Assembly: GCF_000419685.1 (NCBI RefSeq)
Contig: NZ_ATTM01000001.1
Span: 372,001 to 436,000 of the forward strand
DNA: 64,000 nucleotides
Source: Flavobacterium antarcticum DSM 19726
Lineage (GTDB): Bacteria > Bacteroidota > Bacteroidia > Flavobacteriales > Flavobacteriaceae
Direction of reading: 5' to 3'
Position numbers and translations under genes: made by a program. The notes under the pieces were generated by a model. That model ran no database searches. It saw only the letters and a list, made by a program, of their open reading frames with translations, and was not told the origin of the DNA. Each line of letters begins with the position of its first letter. The first letter of the stretch is position 1. Shown here in pieces: positions 17,970 to 27,133 of the stretch.

Positions 17970-18003
17970 AAAACTCTTACCAATTTAGGTAAGAGTTTTT
18001 TTT
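17970..18003 (+). terminator. Rho-independent terminator of the gldKLMN operon
   Basis: AACTCTTACC pairs with GGTAAGAGTT around a six-base loop, followed by eight T at the end of the stem. The T tract runs into the -7 box of the next gene. Confidence 0.88.
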
Positions 18004-18010
18004 ATTTTTG
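18003..18010 (+). promoter_or_regulatory. -7 box of the FAD oxidoreductase gene, apparently leaderless
   Basis: TATTTTTG ends 4 nt before the ATG at 18015, so transcription should begin at or next to the start codon. The box follows the gldN terminator T tract directly. Confidence 0.55.
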
Positions 18011-18014
18011 CACT

Positions 18015-19064
18015 ATGGTAGATTATTTAATTGTAGGAGGAGGAATTGCAGGACTCTGTTTCGCAGAGCTTTGTTTGCAAAACAACAAAAGCTTCAGATT
18101 GATTACGGATGATTCGCAGAACTCTTCTAAAATTGCTGGAGGACTATACAATCCTGTTATTTTAAAACGCTTTACAGGTTTGGAAGATGCAGGTTTGCAG
18201 TTGGATTATCTGGATGAATTTTATTCGAAAATTGAAAGTCGAACAAGTATAAAAATTAATTTCCCTTTGCCACTTTTACGTAAGTTTTTTTCAATCGAAG
18301 AACAGAATAATTGGTTTCAGGCTGCTGATCAACCAAAATTAGCACCGTTTTTGTCCACTGAAATGGTTAAGAAAAACATTCGCGGAATTGATGCTCCATT
18401 TAATTACGGAAAAGTTTTACGAACGGGTTATCTTGATACAGCACTATTTCTGAAAAGTTATCAAAATTATTTAGGTGAACATAATTTGATTGTGAACGAA
18501 ACCGTCGACTATTCTAAATTTGTTATTAATGATAATGAAGTGCGATATAAAGATATTTCGGCGCGAAAGGTAATCTTTGCGGAAGGTTTTGGAATTCACG
18601 CCAATCCCTTCTTTAACTATTTACCATTGGACGGAACGAAAGGCGAACTTTTTATCATAAAAGCGCCCGAACTTCAATTGACGGACATCATCAACACAAG
18701 TGTCTTTATTTTGCCGTTAGGCAATGATCTATTCAAAGTTGGCGCCACATACAATTGGGAAGATAAAACAGATCTACCCACAAGTGAAGGACGGGAAGAA
18801 TTAGTATCGCGTATCAAGGAAATTTTGCAATGTAATTTTGAAATAATTTCACATTATGCAGGTGTTCGGCCAACAGTAAAAGACCGAAAACCACTTCTTG
18901 GAAACCATGAATTGCACAAAAATCTTTTCGTACTAAACGGATTAGGAACTAGAGGTGTAATGTTAGGACCTTATTCTGCGAGAATGTTATTTCAATTGAG
19001 TGAAAATGACGCAGAAATCCCTATGAATTATTCAATAAGACGATTTAAGAAAAAAAACATTTAA
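18015..19064 (+). CDS. FAD-dependent oxidoreductase (DAO / glycine-oxidase-like)
   Basis: 349 aa. The Rossmann FAD-binding GxGxxG motif sits at the very N-terminus (IVGGGIAGLCFAE, about residues 6-18). A DAO-type C-terminal region contains HYAGVRPTVKDRKPLLG and LNGLGTRGVMLGPYSA, the usual FAD-contacting end. The family oxidises amino acids or other amines; the substrate is unknown. Its end overlaps that of the convergent DUF983 gene by 4 nt, sharing the palindrome TTAA. Confidence 0.87.
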   Translation: MVDYLIVGGGIAGLCFAELCLQNNKSFRLITDDSQNSSKIAGGLYNPVILKRFTGLEDAGLQLDYLDEFYSKIESRTSIKINFPLPLLRKFFSIEEQNNWFQAADQPKLAPFLSTEMVKKNIRGIDAPFNYGKVLRTGYLDTALFLKSYQNYLGEHNLIVNETVDYSKFVINDNEVRYKDISARKVIFAEGFGIHANPFFNYLPLDGTKGELFIIKAPELQLTDIINTSVFILPLGNDLFKVGATYNWEDKTDLPTSEGREELVSRIKEILQCNFEIISHYAGVRPTVKDRKPLLGNHELHKNLFVLNGLGTRGVMLGPYSARMLFQLSENDAEIPMNYSIRRFKKKNI

Positions 19065-19438
19065 TCCCTCGCTTCTGGATCGTAAGAGACAAAAAAATTG
19101 ATATAAATGTTTCGCGACATTCGCATCACTAATGGAAATGCTAAAATAAGTACAATTATGATACTGATAAAGGACGCCATCATACTTCGGTCAAACTGGA
19201 ATACGATTAAAAAAGTTAAAATCCCGATGGCCACATTCAATCCATAGCTTACATACATTGCACCGTAAAAGAACGAAGGTTCGATCTGGTATTTTAAATT
19301 ACAGTGACTGCATCGTTCGTGCATTTTTATGACATTGTTCAAATGAAGCAAGTTTTGATCCACATACATGCTTTCTTTTTGACATTGAGGACAAGTTCCT
19401 GTTAAAATGCTATATAATTTGGATCCTTTTTTTAACAT
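19061..19438 (-). CDS. DUF983 membrane protein with zinc ribbon
   Basis: 125 aa from the ATG at 19436-19438 (an upstream TTG two codons earlier is less likely). The N-terminal C-P-x-C and downstream C-S-H-C pairs form a zinc-ribbon-like unit, and two membrane helices follow (about residues 57-77 and 86-106). DUF983 proteins are widespread in Bacteroidota and of unknown function. The gene is convergent with the FAD oxidoreductase, ends overlapping. Confidence 0.87.
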   Translation of the reverse strand: MLKKGSKLYSILTGTCPQCQKESMYVDQNLLHLNNVIKMHERCSHCNLKYQIEPSFFYGAMYVSYGLNVAIGILTFLIVFQFDRSMMASFISIIIVLILAFPLVMRMSRNIYINFFVSYDPEARD

Positions 19439-19546
19439 TTGCAAAATATTTCTAATTTAGTCTGTTTGCCGAAATTTCGGTATGCAAATTTACAACTTAA
19501 CTCACACAATTTTGAAGTTTCGCTTCAAAGAATTTAAAAATTTATC

Positions 19547-21454
19547 ATGCTTAACATACACAATTTATCTGTTTCCTTTGGTGGAACCTTTCTTTTTGAA
19601 GAAGTAACATTTCGTTTAGGAGCGGGAGATCGCGTTGGACTAGTAGGAAAAAATGGCGCCGGGAAGTCAACAATGTTGAAAATTTTGGCAGGAGATTTTG
19701 CACCTGATTCTGGCGTAATTTCGCAAGAAAAGGAAGTTCGAATGGGTTTTTTAAGACAAGATATCGATTTTGAACAAGGTCGGACTGTTTTAGAAGAAGC
19801 ATACGAAGCATTTGTAGACATCAAAATTGTAGAGAAGAAATTAGAAGAAATCAATCATCAGTTGGTCACTCGTACCGATTATGAAAGTGATGAATACAGC
19901 AAAATCATTGAAGATTTAGGTGATTACACACACAGATTTGAACTTTTAGGAGGTTATAATTACGTAGGAGACACGGAAAAAATTCTTTTAGGTTTAGGAT
20001 TTAAAAGGGAGGTTTTTAATAACCAAACAGAAACGTTTTCGGGAGGTTGGAGAATGCGAATCGAATTAGCGAAATTACTTTTACAAAGTAACGACGTCTT
20101 GCTTCTGGATGAACCTACGAATCACTTGGATATTGAAAGTATCATTTGGTTGGAAAGTTTCCTTCGAAATTACCCTGGAGTTGTCGTAATTGTATCGCAC
20201 GATAAGATGTTTTTGGACAATGTGACGAATCGTACAATTGAAATTTCACTTGGAAAAGCATACGATTTCAACAAGCCGTATTCTGAATATTTAGAACTGC
20301 GTCATGAAATTCGTGAAAAACAATTGGCAACTCAAAAAAATCAAGCCAAAAAAATTGAGGAGACGGAAAAGTTAATTGAGAAATTTAGAGCAAAAGCATC
20401 TAAAGCGTCAATGGCACAATCGTTAATCAAAAAGTTAGATAAAGTAGAACGAATTGAAGTCGATGAAGATGATAATTCGGTAATGAATATTTCGTTTCCT
20501 GTGTCAAAAGTTCCCGGACGTGTAGTGATTGAAGCGGAAGAAGTGACGAAAAGTTATGGTGATAAAACAATTCTGAAAGATATTTCATTATTGGTTGAAC
20601 GAGGAAGTAAAATTGCTTTTGTAGGTCAAAATGGTCAAGGAAAATCTACTTTCATTAAGGCAATTGTAAATGAATTTGAATATCAAGGTGAAATTAAATT
20701 AGGGCACAATGTTCAAATTGGATATTTCGCACAAAATCAAGCCGAATATTTAGACGGAGAAATCACGCTTTTGCAAACCATGGAAGATGCTGCAACAGAT
20801 ACGAATCGTGCGAAAGTACGCGACATGTTGGGCTCGTTTTTGTTCAGAGGAGATGATGTAGAGAAAAAGGTAAAAGTACTTTCAGGAGGCGAAAGAAACC
20901 GTTTAGCGCTTTGTAAACTGCTTTTACAACCGATAAACGTCTTGGTAATGGATGAGCCGACGAATCACTTGGATATAAAATCTAAAAATGTTTTGAAAGC
21001 CGCTTTGCAAAAATACGAAGGAACTTTGTTGTTAGTTTCTCACGATAGAGATTTCCTACAAGGAATGTCAAATCTCGTGTACGAATTTAAAGACCAAAAA
21101 ATTAAGGAATATTTAGGCGATATCAATTATTTCCTAGAACAAAGAAATCTTGAAAATATGCGTGAAGTCGAGAAAAAAGACATCGCGAAAAAAGAGAATG
21201 CAAAGGAAAGCAACAAATCTTCGTACGAAGACCAAAAGAAAAATAAATCGTTGCAGAATCGTTTGAGCAAAGTAGAAAGTCAAATTAAACAGTTGGAAAA
21301 TGACATTCAAAAAGACGATAAAGCATTAGCGGCGAATTACGACAAACACATTGAAGACGCAAATTTCTTCATAGCATACAATAAAAAGAAGAAAGATTTA
21401 GACCAATTGTTAGCAGATTGGGAAGTAGTTCAAGGTGAAATTGACGCTTTGTAA
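19547..21454 (+). CDS. ABC-F family ribosome-associated ATPase
   Basis: 635 aa with two ABC ATPase domains and no membrane segment. Walker A motifs are GKNGAGKST and GQNGQGKST; signature motifs are FSGGWRMR and LSGGERNR; each is followed by a DEPTNHLD Walker B. The linker between the domains (about residues 230-310) is a charged coiled coil (the P-site tRNA interaction motif region), and a C-terminal coiled coil closes the protein, as in Uup-type members. These proteins act on stalled ribosomes. The gene ends one base before the convergent App1-like gene. Confidence 0.93.
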   Translation: MLNIHNLSVSFGGTFLFEEVTFRLGAGDRVGLVGKNGAGKSTMLKILAGDFAPDSGVISQEKEVRMGFLRQDIDFEQGRTVLEEAYEAFVDIKIVEKKLEEINHQLVTRTDYESDEYSKIIEDLGDYTHRFELLGGYNYVGDTEKILLGLGFKREVFNNQTETFSGGWRMRIELAKLLLQSNDVLLLDEPTNHLDIESIIWLESFLRNYPGVVVIVSHDKMFLDNVTNRTIEISLGKAYDFNKPYSEYLELRHEIREKQLATQKNQAKKIEETEKLIEKFRAKASKASMAQSLIKKLDKVERIEVDEDDNSVMNISFPVSKVPGRVVIEAEEVTKSYGDKTILKDISLLVERGSKIAFVGQNGQGKSTFIKAIVNEFEYQGEIKLGHNVQIGYFAQNQAEYLDGEITLLQTMEDAATDTNRAKVRDMLGSFLFRGDDVEKKVKVLSGGERNRLALCKLLLQPINVLVMDEPTNHLDIKSKNVLKAALQKYEGTLLLVSHDRDFLQGMSNLVYEFKDQKIKEYLGDINYFLEQRNLENMREVEKKDIAKKENAKESNKSSYEDQKKNKSLQNRLSKVESQIKQLENDIQKDDKALAANYDKHIEDANFFIAYNKKKKDLDQLLADWEVVQGEIDAL

Positions 21455-22423
21455 TTATTTAATCAATCCAATTCGCTTGGAATGTGAAATTGCTTCGTGA
21501 CTGTCCCGGAAATAGCAAGTTTTAACACCCAAAGTACTTATGTTTTCTAAAGCACTTTGGGTTTTTGCTTTCTTATGTTTTCCCGTTTGTCGAATGTAAA
21601 CGGCTAAAACGGTTTCAGGGAAAATTTTGCAAATTGTTTCATACAAATAAGGGTCTTCTTGAGAATCATCGCCTAAAAGAGTGTAAGTCAAATTGGGATA
21701 AAATTCCAATATGTGCTTTATTTTTTCAAATTTATGATTGTGGTCGCCTCTTCCTGTAATGAAAAAATCCATTAAACTCGTTTTAATATCTTTCAACAGT
21801 AGAACGGCTCGAGGTAAATTATTTAACTCCGTAAAATCAACAATGAAGCGATATAAGTTCCATTCACTACTTGAAACATAAAAAAAGGCGTTTTGCTCGT
21901 CCTTATTATTTCTTCCGGCCGTACTTAATGCTTGATAATGCGGAACAACTCCTTCGAACACTTTTCGCATATTCACATTTCTAAATAATAAAATGTAGAG
22001 TTTTTTGAACGGATTTCGAGTGTGCGAAACCAAAAATGTATCATCAATATCAGAAATGAATCCCAAATTTCCATCAAACGGCCGAACGTAAGTGTCTTTC
22101 GCTTCAATTTTTTCGCCTTCGTGCAAAATATGAACGTTATAATCAAGCCAACCGTATCCAAGAATTTCTTTTATCGGAATGCAGAATTTAAAATAACCGT
22201 CTTCTAAAGTTTTGGTATGAATAACGCGTCCATTTCGTTCTAAAAAAACATCGGCATTTGGTTTGGTTTTGGTTTGATACATCCGAATAATCGAACGCGC
22301 GTTTTTAAATTTTTTCTTTTGAAAGTCGTATTCCTCTTGCGTTGTTGGTTTAAAGACGTGCCCCATTACAATTAATTCCTGTTCATTGGCGTACCCTCGG
22401 TATAACTTTAAAATTGGCTTCAT
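21455..22423 (-). CDS. App1-like phosphatidate phosphatase (DUF2183)
   Basis: 322 aa from the ATG at 22421-22423; a TTG five codons earlier also fits the frame. The HAD-type nucleophile motif DIDDT occurs mid-protein (FISDIDDTFLVSH), followed by the catalytic-domain segments FFYVSSSEWNLYRF, RGDHNHKFEKIKHIL and LLGDDSQEDPYLY. The N-terminal third is a beta-rich domain. App1 enzymes dephosphorylate phosphatidate to diacylglycerol. It is divergent from a diacylglycerol-kinase-family gene, which would catalyse the reverse step. Confidence 0.85.
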   Translation of the reverse strand: MKPILKLYRGYANEQELIVMGHVFKPTTQEEYDFQKKKFKNARSIIRMYQTKTKPNADVFLERNGRVIHTKTLEDGYFKFCIPIKEILGYGWLDYNVHILHEGEKIEAKDTYVRPFDGNLGFISDIDDTFLVSHTRNPFKKLYILLFRNVNMRKVFEGVVPHYQALSTAGRNNKDEQNAFFYVSSSEWNLYRFIVDFTELNNLPRAVLLLKDIKTSLMDFFITGRGDHNHKFEKIKHILEFYPNLTYTLLGDDSQEDPYLYETICKIFPETVLAVYIRQTGKHKKAKTQSALENISTLGVKTCYFRDSHEAISHSKRIGLIK

Positions 22424-22521
22424 ATTTGTTCGGTTCAACTTGTAAATTATTTCGCTTTTGGTAGTGTTATTTATTGATATTTTTAATCATCAAAACACAA
22501 CGAACGATTTTATAAATTTAC

Positions 22522-22529
22522 TACATTTG
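22522..22529 (+). promoter_or_regulatory. -7 box of the lipid kinase promoter
   Basis: TACATTTG matches TAnnTTTG exactly and lies 43 nt before the ATG at 22573. A -33 box is not evident. Confidence 0.5.
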
Positions 22530-22572
22530 AGATTCTACAAATTATAATTTTTTGATTTAGTAACAAAACAAA

Positions 22573-23457
22573 ATGACGAAAAAGAATATTTTAATGGTGG
22601 TCAATCCGATTTCGGGTGATGTCGATAAATCAACGTTCATTCAGGAAGCTAAATTTTATGCGGATGATTTAAATATTCGCTTCATTTTGTATGAAACTAC
22701 AGGAAAGAATGATGAAGAACAAATCCGAAGTTTATGCGACTTACATCAGCCCGAACGCGTTTTAGTAGCCGGTGGTGACGGTACAATTAAGATGGTTGCA
22801 GAAGCGTTAGAAGAATGCGATATTATCATCGGAATTCTTCCGGCAGGTTCAGCAAACGGACTTTCCGTAGATTTAGATTTGCCTTCCGATTTAATGGAAA
22901 ACATCAAAATCGCTTTTCACAACGCTCCCATGGAAATGGATATGATTCGGATTAACGGTCGAAAAAGTATGCATTTAAGTGATTTGGGATTGAATGCCGA
23001 ATTAGTTAAAAACTACGAAAGTGGCACAACTCGCGGAAAGCTAGGTTACGCTTTGCAAACATTTTCGACTTTATCAGAAATGAAGGAACCTTTTTCTGCT
23101 AAAATTTTTGCAAATGATAAACAAGTTGAAGTTACTGCACGAATTATCATTATTGCTAATTCCCAAAAATACGGAACTGGTGTTACTATAAATCCAAACG
23201 GGAAAATGGACGATGGAAAGTTTGAACTTGTCATTATAAAAAATCTAGATTTATTTGTTTTTGGCCAAATTATCACAGGAAATATGCCTTTAGATTCCGA
23301 AGATGTTCTTATAATTTCGACGGATAAAGCGACAATTAAAACAGAAGTTCCGGTGCCTTTTCAAATTGATGGAGAATACATAGGTGAAGAGAAAGTAGTA
23401 GAAATTGATATTTTACACAAACAAATGAAAGTCGCGGTTCCCGTTAGTCTTCTCTAA
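22573..23457 (+). CDS. Diacylglycerol kinase catalytic-domain lipid kinase (YegS/DagK family)
   Basis: 294 aa. The N-terminal VNPISG motif and the nucleotide-binding GGDGTIKMVAEAL segment (about residues 66-78) define the family; ILPAGSANGLS is the substrate/ATP loop. The C-terminal beta-sandwich includes FQIDGEYIGE. It phosphorylates diacylglycerol or a related lipid at the inner membrane. Its 3' end overlaps the convergent GNAT gene by 14 nt. Confidence 0.9.
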   Translation: MTKKNILMVVNPISGDVDKSTFIQEAKFYADDLNIRFILYETTGKNDEEQIRSLCDLHQPERVLVAGGDGTIKMVAEALEECDIIIGILPAGSANGLSVDLDLPSDLMENIKIAFHNAPMEMDMIRINGRKSMHLSDLGLNAELVKNYESGTTRGKLGYALQTFSTLSEMKEPFSAKIFANDKQVEVTARIIIIANSQKYGTGVTINPNGKMDDGKFELVIIKNLDLFVFGQIITGNMPLDSEDVLIISTDKATIKTEVPVPFQIDGEYIGEEKVVEIDILHKQMKVAVPVSLL

Positions 23458-24598
23458 AAGGATTTCTTTTTTGCCAATCAATTTTGGGTTGCAAAGAATT
23501 AAAAATCCGTGGCATTTGCCACTGTAAAAGAGGATTACTGTGTTTGATATAGCCAAACATCTTCTGCGGTTCGGCACCAACACTGCTTTTTATCTCTAAA
23601 GCCGTTCGGCCAAAGATAATTGTTTTAAATTTTTTCTTTATCGAATAACCAATCATATCGTAAAGCATGTTGAGATACAACATTTTCTCTCGTTGAATTT
23701 TATCATCATAACCAAGAAAATAAGTATCCATCGTCTCGCCGTTTTTAATCAACGTATTAAAACCGATTAATTCATCATTTAGAAAATAGCCATAAAATAG
23801 AAAATCATGGTTTAAATTCCGTTTAAGCGAACTAAAATGATTTTTCTGAAGTAAAAATGTGTTGAATGGAGCACTTTTCGCCACATGATAATACAACTCG
23901 TAAATATGTGCTTCCGAAGCTAAAATTTCTTCTAATTCTAATTTACGTTTTTCAACATCAACTGCTTTTTTGCGAGCACGCTTGTATTGGTCACGGTATT
24001 TTTTAGTCAAATCATTCACATAATCATCCATAGAATGCCAATTTTTATCAATATCTAAAACCATATTGGGCTGAATCTGAAATTGAAAAAAACGTGAGAA
24101 ACCAACTTCTTCAAAAAGTGGAATTTCTTTTTCTGTGAAATCTTTAAAAGTAGTAAGATGTATTTTTTTTCTTTCTCCTTTTAATTGCTTTTCCAACTGT
24201 TGACTTACTTTTTTCAATTCATTTATAGCATCAATTGGAGAAATAGAAAGTGAGAATGAAAATGCATTTTGTCCGGTCAACATATTATTTCCAATGAAAA
24301 GCACTTGACTAGAAAAATTTTTAAAAGCGAAATTTCTCGTAAAAGTCTTTAAACATTGGTCTCGATCACCAAAAGATTCCATTTGATTGCCATCCAAAAA
24401 TTGAGCGATAGCAATGCCAACTAGTTCCTCCTTTTCAAAGATTGAAATAAAGAAACATTGCATATTTTTAGGTGCCGATTCTTCGAGTACTTTTAAATAA
24501 TTGGTTGAAAGAAAAATATTTTTACAAGCTAAATCGTCCCAATTTGCAGGAAGATTTTTGACTTTGTCAACTATAGTATGGTGAAATTTGTTTTTCAA
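23444..24598 (-). CDS. GNAT-fold acyltransferase (FemAB-like)
   Basis: 384 aa from TTG at 24596-24598. The frame stays open a further 20 codons, but a consensus-like promoter (TTTA, 19 nt, TACTTTTG at 24616-24646) lies inside that extension and favours the shorter protein. Two GNAT-like halves are visible. The central KKYRDQYKRARKKA helix and the C-terminal LIGFNTLI and TYFLGYDD strands resemble FemAB/peptidoglycan-peptide acyltransferase-like proteins. The substrate is unknown. Confidence 0.75.
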   Translation of the reverse strand: MKNKFHHTIVDKVKNLPANWDDLACKNIFLSTNYLKVLEESAPKNMQCFFISIFEKEELVGIAIAQFLDGNQMESFGDRDQCLKTFTRNFAFKNFSSQVLFIGNNMLTGQNAFSFSLSISPIDAINELKKVSQQLEKQLKGERKKIHLTTFKDFTEKEIPLFEEVGFSRFFQFQIQPNMVLDIDKNWHSMDDYVNDLTKKYRDQYKRARKKAVDVEKRKLELEEILASEAHIYELYYHVAKSAPFNTFLLQKNHFSSLKRNLNHDFLFYGYFLNDELIGFNTLIKNGETMDTYFLGYDDKIQREKMLYLNMLYDMIGYSIKKKFKTIIFGRTALEIKSSVGAEPQKMFGYIKHSNPLLQWQMPRIFNSLQPKIDWQKRNPFRED

Positions 24599-24615
24599 AT
24601 CGATTTTAAGTGAAG

Positions 24616-24646
24616 CAAAAGTAATTGTTTTTACAAGAGTGGTAAA
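24616..24646 (-). promoter_or_regulatory. Promoter of the GNAT gene
   Basis: Minus strand: TTTA (24643-24646), 19-nt spacer, TACTTTTG (24616-24623). It lies 17 nt before the proposed TTG start. Confidence 0.5.
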
Positions 24647-24724
24647 ATTCCACGTCAAAGTTTAAGATTATAATTACTAATGTTTACGTAAATTAGCATT
24701 CAATTGTTTTAAAAATGATACAAA

Positions 24725-25009
24725 ATGGAAAAATTAAGCACGGATAAAATTCAAAAGGAATTAAAGACAAATTTGACGTCGTGGAAATTAATAGACAATC
24801 AGTTGGTTCGTGAATTTAAATTTAAAGATTTCATTGAAGCTTTTGGTTTTATGACGCAAGTGGCATTGTTAGCGCAACAAGCAAATCACCATCCGGAATG
24901 GTCTAATGTTTATAACAAAGTAAAAATTTGTTTGACGACTCACGATGCGGACGGAATTACACAAAAAGATATTGATTTGGCTTTAGCAATAGAAAAATTG
25001 GAGAAATAA
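24725..25009 (+). CDS. phhB: Pterin-4a-carbinolamine dehydratase
   Basis: 94 aa, normal length. The active-site signature is [14 protein letters not shown] (about residues 54-67) followed by LTTHD. The enzyme dehydrates 4a-hydroxytetrahydrobiopterin, the pterin product of phenylalanine hydroxylase; that hydroxylase is encoded 23 kb away at 48254-50011. The gene stands alone, divergent from the GNAT gene. Confidence 0.94.
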   Translation: MEKLSTDKIQKELKTNLTSWKLIDNQLVREFKFKDFIEAFGFMTQVALLAQQANHHPEWSNVYNKVKICLTTHDADGITQKDIDLALAIEKLEK

Positions 25010-25116
25010 AAACAATTTTGAAATTTATATTAGCCTTTTAGAGCGCTATTTTCTAGTGTATTATACTGATAATTTTATATTAAAACACTGATTTAAAATA
25101 TTTTTAATTAAAAACA

Positions 25117-25147
25117 CTTGTTTAATACGATATTGGTTGTATATTTG
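25117..25147 (+). promoter_or_regulatory. Promoter of the initiator tRNA gene
   Basis: CTTG (25117-25120), 19-nt spacer, TATATTTG (25140-25147): close to the Bacteroidota consensus. The mature tRNA 5' end is about 65 nt beyond the expected start point. Confidence 0.65.
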
Positions 25148-25216
25148 CACCCGAAACAAACAGGAAAAATATCTCAATTGTTTCCACAAATTGAAATTTT
25201 GAGAAATACGATATAT

Positions 25217-25289
<73 letters not shown>

Positions 25290-25293
25290 CTAG

Positions 25294-25326
25294 AAAAACC
25301 ATTAACGAAAGTTAGTGGTTTTTTTG
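25294..25326 (+). terminator. Rho-independent terminator after tRNA-fMet
   Basis: AAACCATTAAC pairs with GTTAGTGGTTT (one G-T pair) around GAAA, followed by a T run. It starts a few bases after the tRNA. Confidence 0.82.
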
Positions 25327-25389
25327 TTTTAAGGAAGTGCTGTTTGATAGGAAATGATGGTTTTAGTACGTCTATTCGGTTGATATGAT

Positions 25390-25397
25390 TACCTTTG
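25390..25397 (+). promoter_or_regulatory. -7 box of the era promoter
   Basis: TACCTTTG fits TAnnTTTG and lies 21 nt before the era ATG at 25419. Confidence 0.55.
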
Positions 25398-25418
25398 CAA
25401 CATAAATAAAATTTTTAG

Positions 25419-26303
25419 ATGTCACATAAAGCAGGTTTTGTAAATATAATTGGAAATCCCAACGTGGGAAAATCAACTTTAATGAACGCATTCGTGGGTG
25501 AACGCTTGTCGATTATCACTTCGAAAGCACAAACCACGCGTCACCGTATTTTGGGGATTGTGAATGGTGATGATTTTCAAGTGATTTTGTCGGATACACC
25601 AGGAATTATCAAACCAGCTTATGAAATGCAGGAATCGATGATGAATTTCGTGAAATCGGCGTTTGAAGATGCTGATATCTTGATTTACATGGTCGAAATT
25701 GGCGAACAAGATTTAAAAGACGAAGCGTTTTTCAATAAAATTATTCACGCTAAAATTCCAATTTTACTGTTGTTGAATAAAATTGACACTTCAGACCAAG
25801 TGCAATTAGAAGAGCAAGTCGCGTATTGGACGGCAAAAGTTCCTAATGCAGAAATTTTCCCTATTTCAGCGTTGCAAAATTTCAATGTAAAGGAAGTTTT
25901 CAACCGAATTCTAGATTTATTACCTGCTTCGCCACCATATTATCCAAAAGACCAATTGACGGATAAGCCGGAACGTTTCTTTGTAAATGAAACCATTCGT
26001 GAGAAAATTTTACTTCATTATAAGAAGGAAATTCCTTATTCTGTTGAAATTGAAACAGAAGAATTTTTCGAAGATGAAAATATTATTAGAATTCGTGCAC
26101 TAATTATGGTCGAACGTGATACGCAAAAAGGAATCATCATCGGACATAAAGGAGAAGCGTTGAAAAGAGTAGGAGTAGAAGCTCGTGCTGATTTAGAGAA
26201 GTTTTTTGGAAAACAAATTCACATAGAAATGTATGTGAAAGTCAATAAAAATTGGCGAAGCAATACCAATATGTTGAAACGATTTGGTTACAACCAAAAT
26301 TAA
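25419..26303 (+). CDS. era: GTPase Era
   Basis: 294 aa. The G1 motif GNPNVGKST lies near residue 11, followed by DTPGI (G3), NKID (G4) and SAL (G5). The C-terminal KH domain carries GIIIGHKGEALKRVG. Era binds the 3' end of 16S rRNA in 30S assembly. The gene is monocistronic: its own -7 box lies upstream and a terminator follows. Confidence 0.97.
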   Translation: MSHKAGFVNIIGNPNVGKSTLMNAFVGERLSIITSKAQTTRHRILGIVNGDDFQVILSDTPGIIKPAYEMQESMMNFVKSAFEDADILIYMVEIGEQDLKDEAFFNKIIHAKIPILLLLNKIDTSDQVQLEEQVAYWTAKVPNAEIFPISALQNFNVKEVFNRILDLLPASPPYYPKDQLTDKPERFFVNETIREKILLHYKKEIPYSVEIETEEFFEDENIIRIRALIMVERDTQKGIIIGHKGEALKRVGVEARADLEKFFGKQIHIEMYVKVNKNWRSNTNMLKRFGYNQN

Positions 26304-26310
26304 ATAACAA

Positions 26311-26341
26311 GAAACGATGTCAAATGGCATCGTTTTTTTTG
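26311..26341 (+). terminator. Terminator after era, possibly bidirectional
   Basis: AAACGATG and CATCGTTT form the stem around an eight-base loop, with eight T following. It ends just before the stop codon of the convergent gene at 26343. Confidence 0.8.
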
Positions 26342-26342
26342 T

Positions 26343-26861
26343 TTACAATTTCACGATTCGATGAAGTAATTCCTCTAAATTACGCATTTGTGGTTGACAT
26401 TTCTTTCGGTTTATTCTTGCTTGAAAATACAAAGCAAACCAAAACACGACCATCAATCCCATAATTATAAAATCTAAATTCGTCGATTGTTTCAAAGCCC
26501 AATGCGAATAAGCCATCATTGAAAATGTTAGAAAAATTCCTGCAATTATAAAATGTAAGAACATAAAAAACGTCCAAACGGTTTGGTCGGGTCCATATAA
26601 TCCTCTGACATTTGTTGATTTATCTTCGTTTTGGGTTAATTCTACGTGCAAATGGGGCGAATAGTATTTTCGTTTGGAACGCGTTATAAAGAAAAATAGA
26701 TGGTGGTCAGAAATCTTGATAATATAATCTTCTTTTGCTTCGTGCTTAATTATAGCAGCTTTATCAAGTATTTCTTTCAATGCTTCCGGCACATCTTTGC
26801 TAAACTTTGGCCGTAAGGCTATCGTATCCTCTATTTCCATACTTGTAATTTGCGTTAACAT
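26343..26861 (-). CDS. Conserved membrane protein of unknown function
   Basis: 172 aa. A cytoplasmic N-terminal part of about 90 residues (with a KRKYYSPHLHVELT strand) precedes two membrane helices (about 97-118 and 128-146). The short C-terminal tail contains basic residues and a helix. I recognise no domain. The gene is convergent with era; a second in-frame ATG seven codons in (26838-26840) is an equally plausible start. Confidence 0.75.
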   Translation of the reverse strand: MLTQITSMEIEDTIALRPKFSKDVPEALKEILDKAAIIKHEAKEDYIIKISDHHLFFFITRSKRKYYSPHLHVELTQNEDKSTNVRGLYGPDQTVWTFFMFLHFIIAGIFLTFSMMAYSHWALKQSTNLDFIIMGLMVVFWFALYFQARINRKKCQPQMRNLEELLHRIVKL

Positions 26862-27107
26862 TTAATCGACGAAAATATCTAAAATTTATTAAAACACAAC
26901 ATTTAAAAGGGATTTTTACGTGTTTCAGATATTCGAAAGTTAATTGACCTTTGAAAACAAAATATCAATCAAGACTTATTCAAACTTAATCTCTTACTGA
27001 TTAAAAAATCGAACGTTAAAAATTTTGAAAGCTTGTATTTAGCTGATAAAACGCCTTTAAAGTGAAAATACTTACAAAATCGGTTCTGTTTTAGCCCAAA
27101 AAAAGCG

Positions 27108-27115
27108 TACTTTTG
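27108..27115 (+). promoter_or_regulatory. -7 box of the der promoter
   Basis: TACTTTTG, with TCTG 19 nt upstream (27085-27088) as a weak -33. It lies 18 nt before the ATG at 27134 and rules out the upstream TTG at 27113, which falls within the box. Confidence 0.6.
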
Positions 27116-27133
27116 CAAACTGAAATAAATGTT

